Of a stretch of 64,000 nt of DNA, positions 43,888 to 50,764 are shown piece after piece. The notes beneath the pieces were generated by a model, which saw nothing but the letters and a program-made list of their open reading frames with translations, did not search any database and was not told the origin of the DNA. The DNA is from Dechloromonas hortensis. Lineage in GTDB: Bacteria > Pseudomonadota > Gammaproteobacteria > Burkholderiales > Rhodocyclaceae. The stretch is taken from NCBI RefSeq assembly GCF_009469765.1, contig NZ_SSSQ01000004.1, positions 292,452 through 356,451 of the forward strand. The letters run 5' to 3'. The translations under genes and the position numbers were made by a program. The first letter of the stretch is position 1; each line of letters starts with the position of its first letter.

Positions 43888-45102
43888 TCAGATCTTGGCC
43901 GCGGTCAGGTGGCTGGCACCCCACGTCGTGCGCCAGCGGGTCTTGACGCCGGTCAGGCCGACCAGGGCGAGCACGGCGAGGCCGGCAAAGATCAGGAAGC
44001 CGATCTGGTAGCTGCCGGTCACCTGGCGCGAGTAGCCGAGGCTGGAGGCCAGGTAGAAGCCGCCGACACCGCCGGCCATGCCGACCAGGCCGGTCATGAC
44101 GCCGATTTCCTTCTTGAAGCGCTGCGGCACCAGCTGGAAGACCGCGCCGTTGCCCATGCCGAGGGCCAGCATGGCGCCGACGAAGGCGACCACGGCCATC
44201 CAGGCTTCCGGCAGGCCGACGCTGACAATGGCCAGGAAGATGGCGGCGAAGATGTACATCACGGTCAGCGACTTGACGCCACCGATGCGGTCGGCGACGT
44301 TGCCGCCAATCGGGCGAACCAGCGAACCGGCGAAGACGCAACCGGCGGTGAAGAAGCCGGCCGTCTTCGGGTCGAGGCCATATTGCGTGTTGAAGTAGAT
44401 GACCAGCGACGAAGCCAAGCCAACGAAGCCGCCAAAAGTCACCGAGTAGAAGAACATGAACCACCAGGCGTCCTTGTCCTTCAGGACCTTGAGGTATTCG
44501 GCGAAAGTCTTGGGCGGCGGCGCATCCGGCGCATCCTTGGCCATGAAGCAGAAGGCGATCAGCACGATGACCAGCGGCACCAGCACGACGCCGAAGACGT
44601 TGGTCCAGCCGAAGGCGGCGGCCAGGCCGGGGGCGAACAGCGCGGCGAGCGCGGTGCCCGAGTTGCCGGCCCCGGCAATGCCCATCGCCGTGCCCTGATG
44701 CTCGGCCGGATACCAGCGCGAAGCGAGCGGCAAGGCGGCGGCGAAGGAAGCGCCGGCGACGCCGAGGAAGAGGCCGAGGATCAGCACTTCACCGTAGGAA
44801 TGGACGCCGACCAGCCAGGCGTAAAGCATGGCGCCGATGACGACGAGCTGGCCGATGATGGCCGCCTTCTTCGGCGACAGGCGGTCAACCAGGATGCCCA
44901 TCACGATGCGCAGCAAGGCCCCGGCCAGCACCGGCGTCGCCACCATCATGCCCTTTTCGGCATGGGTCAGGCCGAGATCCTTGGCGATGCCGACGCCGAG
45001 CGGACCGAGAATGACCCAGACCATGAAGGCAAGGTCGAAGTAGAGGAAGGCGGCAAGCAGGGTCGGCGTGTGGCCGGCCTGCAGGAAGGATTTCTTGTCC
45101 AT
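43888..45102 (-). CDS. NarK/NasA-type nitrate/nitrite MFS transporter
   Basis: A 404-residue MFS protein with 12 TM helices. The nitrate signatures GIAGAGNSGTALAALFAPGL (TM5) and GMGNGAVFQLVPQRF (TM11) are present. I chose ATG 45102 (MDKKSFLQAGH) with GGAAAA nine bases upstream; a longer start lacks a ribosome site. It is first in an operon with the tandem-sensor gene, the first phosphatase/kinase, cbiX and nasT. Its promoter is sigma-54-type with an ANTAR-like leader. Confidence 0.93.
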   Translation of the reverse strand: MDKKSFLQAGHTPTLLAAFLYFDLAFMVWVILGPLGVGIAKDLGLTHAEKGMMVATPVLAGALLRIVMGILVDRLSPKKAAIIGQLVVIGAMLYAWLVGVHSYGEVLILGLFLGVAGASFAAALPLASRWYPAEHQGTAMGIAGAGNSGTALAALFAPGLAAAFGWTNVFGVVLVPLVIVLIAFCFMAKDAPDAPPPKTFAEYLKVLKDKDAWWFMFFYSVTFGGFVGLASSLVIYFNTQYGLDPKTAGFFTAGCVFAGSLVRPIGGNVADRIGGVKSLTVMYIFAAIFLAIVSVGLPEAWMAVVAFVGAMLALGMGNGAVFQLVPQRFKKEIGVMTGLVGMAGGVGGFYLASSLGYSRQVTGSYQIGFLIFAGLAVLALVGLTGVKTRWRTTWGASHLTAAKI

Positions 45103-45165
45103 GGTCGATTTTCCGGGTGGACCGCTTAGCAACGGTCGTTAAAGGGGGAGTGCCTGGTTCAGCGC

Positions 45166-45201
45166 ATGACGTCGTTGCCATGGAACCGCCCCCGTTGGCG
45201 G
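45166..45201 (-). ncRNA. ANTAR two-hairpin leader element, narK
   Basis: On the minus strand hairpin 1 is CCGCC-AACGGG-GGCGG (45201-45186) and hairpin 2 is ATGGC-AACGAC-GTCAT (45181-45166, one G-T pair), four bases apart. Both hexaloops have A1 and G4. The same element occurs before nirB. Confidence 0.8.
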
Positions 45202-45226
45202 ATAAATCGCTGTGATGACCTGACTT

Positions 45227-45242
45227 TGCAAGCTGCGTGCCA
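45227..45242 (-). promoter_or_regulatory. Sigma-54 promoter of narK operon
   Basis: Minus strand TGGCACGCAGCTTGCA is an exact -24/-12 match. The start of transcription should be near 45215. Confidence 0.92.
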
Positions 45243-45296
45243 GGATGGCAAAGCCTTGATTTATTGACCTTATGCCTAGTCCATCGGCCGTAGCCC

Positions 45297-45332
45297 GCAC
45301 CAAAACAAGGCACGCCACGCCATTGCGGTGCA
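45297..45332. promoter_or_regulatory. Paired NtrC-like sites upstream of narK
   Basis: GCACCAAAAC (from 45297) and GCGGTGCA (to 45332) lie 55 and 90 bases beyond the -24 element. Identical spacing and similar sequence occur before nirB. This gap (45103-45437) otherwise holds only the leader and the promoter side of the divergent gene. Confidence 0.6.
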
Positions 45333-45437
45333 GCATTTTCGGAACGAAGACGGGTGAAGGATTGACCATGCCGCCGTTCAAGCCCGATACTCTGCCGGCC
45401 ACGCTTCCCACTGCCCTCCCCCGACGAAAGTTTCGGC

Positions 45438-46517
45438 ATGGATATCGACTATTTCCTGATCAGCATCAGCAAGCTGCCCCTGTTTGCCAAGTGGGCCTGG
45501 GGTACGGTTGGTGTTGCGGTCCTGGCGGCGGCCGGCTTGATCCTGTTCTGGGAGCGCCGTTACTTCGCAGCACGCGACAAGGCGGGCAGCTGGCTGTCGC
45601 TGCGCCTGCTCTCGCTCTTCCTGCTGCTGCCGGTGACGGCAGGCGTCATCGCCATCCCGAGCATGGCGATTTCGGGGCCCGAGGCGCTGGCCTATTTCTA
45701 TCTCGCCCTGCTCGTCCTTGGCCCACTGGTCTGGTTCGCCGGTCATACGCTCTGCGGCCGCCTGCTGCGACCGGCCTTCAGCAAGGGCGAAAGCCTGTTG
45801 ATGGCGGCCAGCGGGCTACTCATCCTGCTCCTCCCCTTCGCTGCGGCGACAGTCGCCCAAGGGCCGATATTCGAGGTCTCGCGCGGTTTGACCGCAAGCG
45901 CCTTCCAGGCTGCGCCGGTCGCTGCCTTACCCTATACCGTCAAACCCGTTCAGCGCTTCAAGCTGCCGACCGTCGGCCTGATCCATACCCAGTCGCTGAT
46001 CGCACCAGCCGGCTTCGAACTGGAGCGGATCGACCGCCAGCAGGGCGAAGGCTGGTATGACACTGCCACCAGCAGCCACGACATCTTTTGCCGGGATGGC
46101 CAGAACCTGCACCTGATGTGGTCGGCCCGCGAAGGGACGCCGGTTCTGCGCCTTTACTGGCGCCAGAACGGCAAACGTGTGCATGCCGATTATTCGCCAG
46201 CCACGGCCTCGCTCGATCCAGCCGAACCGAGCGAATTCAGCATCGCCTTTCGCCCCGACGGAATCGACCCGCCGGCGCCCATTTCCCGTTCACGCGCATC
46301 AATTGCTTATTTTGTCGGCCCGGATCGTCTCTACTTCAATTCGCTGAACCCGCTGCAGCCCGGTGAAACCTTCGCCAACGACTGCATCATGCCCGGCTAC
46401 CAGCGCGTCGACTGGAAAAAGGAAGGCCCGCCGCAAGCCGTCGCACTGATGTTCTTCCAGCGTGCCGATGCGCCTTACCTGCGCGCCGAGATCAAGCGGC
46501 CGGCCGATGCGGAATAG
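45438..46517 (+). CDS. Hypothetical membrane protein (359 aa)
   Basis: Divergent from the narK operon. Four hydrophobic segments lie within the first 140 residues (about 18-38, 55-78, 83-105 and 118-140), followed by a soluble domain of about 215 residues with beta-rich pattern and two cysteines (IFCRDGQ and NDCIMPG). I do not recognise a family. It shares its upstream DNA with the NtrC-like sites of narK, so it may be co-regulated; no plus-strand sigma-54 box is seen. Confidence 0.7.
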   Translation: MDIDYFLISISKLPLFAKWAWGTVGVAVLAAAGLILFWERRYFAARDKAGSWLSLRLLSLFLLLPVTAGVIAIPSMAISGPEALAYFYLALLVLGPLVWFAGHTLCGRLLRPAFSKGESLLMAASGLLILLLPFAAATVAQGPIFEVSRGLTASAFQAAPVAALPYTVKPVQRFKLPTVGLIHTQSLIAPAGFELERIDRQQGEGWYDTATSSHDIFCRDGQNLHLMWSAREGTPVLRLYWRQNGKRVHADYSPATASLDPAEPSEFSIAFRPDGIDPPAPISRSRASIAYFVGPDRLYFNSLNPLQPGETFANDCIMPGYQRVDWKKEGPPQAVALMFFQRADAPYLRAEIKRPADAE

Positions 46518-46660
46518 TGCCGACAGCAGCCCCCCGTTGCTTTCATGGCATAAATCCCCCGGAACCTTAGCTGCCACCAAGCGCCCAAGAGAATGATCGA
46601 GCGGCGCAGCCGGCTCAATTGATGCCACTTCAAACCAAAACAGCGAAAGGATTAATGCTC

Positions 46661-47107
46661 ATGGCCACCAATACTGTCACGCTGCATCGCGTACTGCGGG
46701 CCACGCCCGAGCGGGTTTATCGGGCCTTTCTCGATCCCGATGCGATGGTCAAATGGCTGCCGCCACATGGCTTTACCGGCAAGGTTCAGCATCTGGATGC
46801 CACTGTCGGCGGCACTTACCGGATGTCGTTCACCAACTTTTCGACCGGCCACAGCCATTCCTTTGGCGGCAAGTATCTGGAGTTGGTGCCCAACGAGCGC
46901 ATTCGCCACACGGATGCCTTCGACGACCCCAATCTGCCCGGGGAAATGGAAACGACGATTTCGATCCGGCCGGTTTTTTGCGGCGTCGAATTGAACATCG
47001 TGCAGCAAGGCATCCCGGAAGTCATTCCGACCGAGGCCTGTTATCTGGGTTGGCAGGAGTCGCTGACCTTGCTGGCGCAACTGGTCGAGGCCGAGATTCC
47101 GGGGTAA
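46661..47107 (+). CDS. SRPBCC (AHSA1-type) domain protein
   Basis: A 148-residue START-like helix-grip protein. VTLHRVLRATPERVYRAFLDPD and AMVKWLPPHGFTGKV at the start, then GGTYRMSFTNFSTG, are AHSA1/SRPBCC hallmarks. These bind hydrophobic ligands; the ligand is unknown. ATG 46655, two codons earlier, is also possible as AAGG lies at 46647-46650. It follows the membrane gene in the same direction by about 140 bases. Confidence 0.85.
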   Translation: MATNTVTLHRVLRATPERVYRAFLDPDAMVKWLPPHGFTGKVQHLDATVGGTYRMSFTNFSTGHSHSFGGKYLELVPNERIRHTDAFDDPNLPGEMETTISIRPVFCGVELNIVQQGIPEVIPTEACYLGWQESLTLLAQLVEAEIPG

Positions 47108-47222
47108 GGCGCGTCACCCGGCGGTCAAAAAATGGCGTGAAGCCAAGCCGCGCCAATTTTGGTTTTTGGCTTTTTTTCCTGGTTGACCGCAGCAATCGGT
47201 CTGCGCACGCCTCCCGCGCGCA

Positions 47223-48947
47223 TCAAGCAAACCGTACCGCGCTGATAACGATCAGCGCCAGCAGCAGCACGAACGACACGCTCTTCCAGAACACCACCGG
47301 ATTGCGTTCGATCAGCGGCGGCCGGGTCTTGTTCAGGAAGGCCTGGTTCGGGTGGTGCAGGTCGAAGATGAACTCGGACAGTTCGGCGTAGCGCGCCAGA
47401 GGATCGGGCGCTACCGCCTGGCGGATGGCGTCGTCGATCCAGGCCGGGATTTCGCGTTCGTCGTTGAGCACCGATTGATAGACGAGCTTGCGTTGCGCCG
47501 CCCGGGTCCGTGCCTTGGCGACCTCGACGCCGTAGGGCAGCTTGCCGGAGAGCATCTGGTAGGCGATGACGCCGAGCGAAAAGATGTCCGAACGCGGCGT
47601 ACCATTTTCGCCGAGGAAATACTCCGGCGCGGCATAGGCGGCGGAACCGAGCAGGTTGATCTGCTCGATCGGCGTCGCGATTTCGATCACCCCGGCCACC
47701 CGCGTCGCGCCGAAATCGATGATCTTCACCGTGCCGGTGCTGTCGATCATGATGTTGTCCGGCTTCAGGTCCTGATGCACCATTTCGAGGCGGTGGAAGG
47801 CCTGCAAGCCTTTGCCGATCTGTTCCAGGATGCCGCGCACGCTGGCCAGATCGGGCTTCGGGTTGTCGATCATCCACTGAGCCAGGGTCTGCCCTTCGAT
47901 GTATTCGCTGACGACGTAGATGTAGTTGCGCTGGCGCGTCTGCAGGCACGGCTTGAGGACATGCGGGCTGTTCAGGCGACGGGCGATCCACTCTTCCATC
48001 AGGAAGCGTTCGAGGTAGGCCGGGTCGCCCTGCAGGTCGATGGACGGGGTCTTGATGACGACTTTTTGCCCGCTCTCGGCGTCGACCGCCAGATAGATGT
48101 GGCTGCGGCTGCTGCCCTTGATTTCGCGAACGATCCGGTAGCCGTCGAAATCCATGCGCGCTTCGAGCAGCGGCGCGAAAGGCAGTTCGGCGACCTGGCG
48201 GTACATTTCGTTGGCCTCCGGGCTCGGCAATTCCTCGACCCGGACGATCTGCACGGTCAGGTTGTCGGCACTGCCCTGGCGATAGGCTTCTTCGCCGATG
48301 GCGCGGGCCGCCTGGTCGAGATCGCCGGCATTGGCCTCGATGCTGGCGCTGATGAAATCGGCGGCGACATGCTCGTAGACGCCATCGGTCGCCAGCAGGA
48401 AGATATCGCCGCACGCTACCGGCACCGCCTGGTAGTCGATTTCAAGCCGGCGATCGATGCCGAGCGCCCGCGCCAGGTGGCTTTGCGTCGAGGAAATCCA
48501 GACCCGGTGGTCTTCGGTCAATTGGCTCAGCGCCTGGTCGCGCAGCAGGTAGATGCGCGCATCGCCGACGTGGAACAGGTGGGCGGTCGTCGATTTGATG
48601 ACCAGGCCGCTGAAGGTGCAGACGTAGCCGCGATCCTTGTCGTAGCGGTGCTGACTCTGCTGGGTCTGGGCATGCAACCAGGAATTGGTGGCGACCAGCA
48701 CGCGCTCGGCCGACGTCTTCACCGACCAGGCTTCGGAGGTGCAATAGTAGTCCTCGAGAAAGCCGGTGACCGCCGACTGGCTGGCGATCTGGCTGACTTC
48801 GCTGCTGCTGATGCCGTCGGCCAGCGCAATGGCGATGCCTTTCGAACTGAGTTGCGGTTCGGGCGGCACGCACAGGCCGTGGAAGTCCTGGTTGCTTGCC
48901 TTGCGGCCCTGGTCGGAATATTGCCCGGCGGAGATTTTGAGTGGCAT
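47223..48947 (-). CDS. Second PP2C phosphatase / Ser-Thr kinase fusion
   Basis: A 574-residue paralogue of the gene at 41330 with the same PP2C-kinase-TM order. PP2C motifs are RKASNQDFHG, ALADGISSSEVS (the second glycines are replaced by Ser), HVGDARIYL, LATDGVY and GSADNLTV. Kinase motifs: VVIKTP lysine, catalytic loop HQDLKPDN (Gln replaces Arg of HRD), IIDFGATR and APEYFL. The TM helix is near the C-terminus. Losing the HRD Arg suggests activity not controlled by activation-loop phosphorylation. It lies 67 bases downstream of the FNT gene, on the nirBD side of the island. Confidence 0.92.
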   Translation of the reverse strand: MPLKISAGQYSDQGRKASNQDFHGLCVPPEPQLSSKGIAIALADGISSSEVSQIASQSAVTGFLEDYYCTSEAWSVKTSAERVLVATNSWLHAQTQQSQHRYDKDRGYVCTFSGLVIKSTTAHLFHVGDARIYLLRDQALSQLTEDHRVWISSTQSHLARALGIDRRLEIDYQAVPVACGDIFLLATDGVYEHVAADFISASIEANAGDLDQAARAIGEEAYRQGSADNLTVQIVRVEELPSPEANEMYRQVAELPFAPLLEARMDFDGYRIVREIKGSSRSHIYLAVDAESGQKVVIKTPSIDLQGDPAYLERFLMEEWIARRLNSPHVLKPCLQTRQRNYIYVVSEYIEGQTLAQWMIDNPKPDLASVRGILEQIGKGLQAFHRLEMVHQDLKPDNIMIDSTGTVKIIDFGATRVAGVIEIATPIEQINLLGSAAYAAPEYFLGENGTPRSDIFSLGVIAYQMLSGKLPYGVEVAKARTRAAQRKLVYQSVLNDEREIPAWIDDAIRQAVAPDPLARYAELSEFIFDLHHPNQAFLNKTRPPLIERNPVVFWKSVSFVLLLALIVISAVRFA

Positions 48948-49014
48948 GCCTGGTTTTATACAAGAAAAGCCCCAGCCCGGCGCGGGACTGAGGCTTTGGG
49001 GTCGGGCTGGCGGC

Positions 49015-49827
49015 TTAGTTGAAGGCGCGCTTCGGGCCGGTCTTGATATGCGTCGCGTACAGGGTCAGGCCGGTGAAAGCCAGGCCGCCGACCAGGTTGC
49101 CGAGGACGACCGGAATCTCGTTCCAGATGAAATAGTCGAGGATGGAGAAGTTGCCGCCCATCATCAGGCCGGACGGGAAGAGGAACATGTTGACCACGGA
49201 ATGCTCGAAAGTCATCGCGAAGAACAGCATGATCGGCATCCACATGGCGATCACCTTGCCGCTCACCGTGGTCGAGATCATGGCGCCGACGACGCCGGTG
49301 GACACCATCCAGTTGCACAGCATGCCGCGGATGAAAATGGTGAACCAGCCCATCAGGCCGTACTTGGCATAGCCGATGGTGCGCGCTTCGCCGATGTGGC
49401 CGATCTTCTGGCCGATTTCATTCGGTGCCGTCGAGAAGCCGTAGGTGAAGACGAAGGACATCATGAAGGCGACGGTCAGCGCGCCGAGGAAGTTGCCGGT
49501 GAAAACGACCCCCCAGTTTTTCAGGATGGCCTTGATGGTGACGCCCGGGCGCTTGTCGAGCCAGGCCAGCGGAGTCAGCACGAAGACCCCGGTAAGCAGG
49601 TCGAAACCGAGCAGGTAGAGCATGCAGAAGCCGACCGGGAAGAGGATGGCGCCGACCAGCGCCTGGCCGGTCATGACCGAGGCGGTGACCGCGAAGACGG
49701 CGGCCAGCGCGAGGATGGCACCGGCCATGTAGGCGCGGATCAGGGCGTCGCGGGTGGACATGTAGATTTTGGATTCGCCGGCATCGACCATTTTGGTGAC
49801 GAATTCCGAAGGGACCAGATAAGCCAT
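49015..49827 (-). CDS. Formate/nitrite transporter family channel
   Basis: A 270-residue FNT protein (FocA/NirC family) with six TM helices. GNFLGALTVAFMM (broken TM helix) and MWMPIMLFFAMTFEHSVVNMF, with the central-histidine motif (FEHSVVNM), are family marks. ATG 49827 is chosen with AAGGA upstream. Its place between nirD and the kinase points to nitrite uptake or export and not formate, which is inference. Confidence 0.9.
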   Translation of the reverse strand: MAYLVPSEFVTKMVDAGESKIYMSTRDALIRAYMAGAILALAAVFAVTASVMTGQALVGAILFPVGFCMLYLLGFDLLTGVFVLTPLAWLDKRPGVTIKAILKNWGVVFTGNFLGALTVAFMMSFVFTYGFSTAPNEIGQKIGHIGEARTIGYAKYGLMGWFTIFIRGMLCNWMVSTGVVGAMISTTVSGKVIAMWMPIMLFFAMTFEHSVVNMFLFPSGLMMGGNFSILDYFIWNEIPVVLGNLVGGLAFTGLTLYATHIKTGPKRAFN

Positions 49828-49902
49828 AGGAGTTCCTTGAGTTGCTGTGACAGGCACAGCTTTTATTATTTGAAATCGGAGAAGGCGGCGCCGCCGCCCG
49901 GG

Positions 49903-50331
49903 TCAGGCTTCCAGCCGAACCACGCTTTCGGGCGGAGTGTGCTGAATCTGATACTCGACCATCCGGATCGCAGTCAGGATGTCCGCCTTGTTTTGGCCGC
50001 AGATGTACTTGTCGGCCTCCGAGAAAACCGTACGCAACCGCCGCTTTTCCGGGTTGCCGAAAGCCTGGCCGTTGCCGATCGCCAGCAACAACTCCTGGAT
50101 GCCGCTGTAGAAATTGATCGAACGGCGATCCTTGTTGATGTAGGCCAGCGCCAGGGCGACGTTGAACACTCCGGCGACCGAAGCGACATGCAGGTGATGC
50201 CATTCGCCGGTGGCCAGCAGTTGCGCCAGGTGGAGATGCGGAATCAGCATGATGTGCACTTCTTCCGGCTCGCTGATGCCGAAGTCGGCGCCGAGCAGGC
50301 GATTGATTTTGCGGTGACCTGAAAAAGACAT
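49903..50331 (-). CDS. Hypothetical protein between nirD and FNT gene
   Basis: A 142-residue soluble protein, helix-rich, with a His-rich segment LIPHLHLAQLL and GEWHHLHVASVAGVFNVALALAYI. The C-terminal half reads NGQAFGNPEKRRLRTVFSEADKYI. I do not recognise the family. It lies 68 bases after nirD and 75 bases before the FNT channel, on the same strand, and so is probably part of the nirBD operon. Its histidine pairs could bind a metal or heme; this is not shown. Confidence 0.7.
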   Translation of the reverse strand: MSFSGHRKINRLLGADFGISEPEEVHIMLIPHLHLAQLLATGEWHHLHVASVAGVFNVALALAYINKDRRSINFYSGIQELLLAIGNGQAFGNPEKRRLRTVFSEADKYICGQNKADILTAIRMVEYQIQHTPPESVVRLEA

Positions 50332-50399
50332 TTGACTCGCTTGTTTCTTGTTGTTTCTTCAAAGCGCCGGATGACCCCCGTCACCCGGCATTTCCCCGA

Positions 50400-50711
50400 T
50401 CAGACCGACAGATAGACCTGGCCGGCCTCGACCTTGACCTGGAACTTGGTGCAGGAACCGACGTCCGGCGCCACCGCATGGCCGTCGTCCAGGCCGATGT
50501 TCCAGCCGTGCAGCGGGCAGGTCACCCGCTTGCCATGGACGATGCCTTGCGACAGCGGGCCGCCCTTGTGCGGGCACTTGTCGTGCATGGCGAAGACTTC
50601 GTCATCGGAAGTGCGAAAGATGGCGATGTCGCCGCCGGTGGCCGGGCGGACGATGCGCGAGCCGAGTTGCGGGATGTCTTCCAGCGGGCAGATCAGTTTC
50701 CAGTTGTTCAT
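50400..50711 (-). CDS. nirD: Nitrite reductase (NADH) small subunit
   Basis: A 103-residue Rieske-like protein. The two cluster-ligand boxes are CPHKGG and CPLHGW, both complete. It assembles with NirB to reduce nitrite to ammonia in the cytoplasm. ATG 50711 (MNNWKLICPLEDIP) has AGGAA upstream; a start eight codons earlier is less likely. It follows nirB by 53 bases. Confidence 0.95.
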   Translation of the reverse strand: MNNWKLICPLEDIPQLGSRIVRPATGGDIAIFRTSDDEVFAMHDKCPHKGGPLSQGIVHGKRVTCPLHGWNIGLDDGHAVAPDVGSCTKFQVKVEAGQVYLSV

Positions 50712-50764
50712 TGTGTATTCCTCGATTTTTGGCAATTTTCAGGCGTTGACCGCAGGACCGGCCC

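Noticed and set aside
41945..44011. A 688-codon plus-strand open frame
   Set aside because: It is opposite the phosphatase/kinase fusion and the tandem-sensor gene, and shows no recognisable domain or ribosome site.
43870..44464. N-terminal extension of the tandem-sensor gene on the minus strand
   Set aside because: The extension overlaps the narK-type gene in another frame, while the inner ATG at 43870 starts a clear twin-arginine signal.
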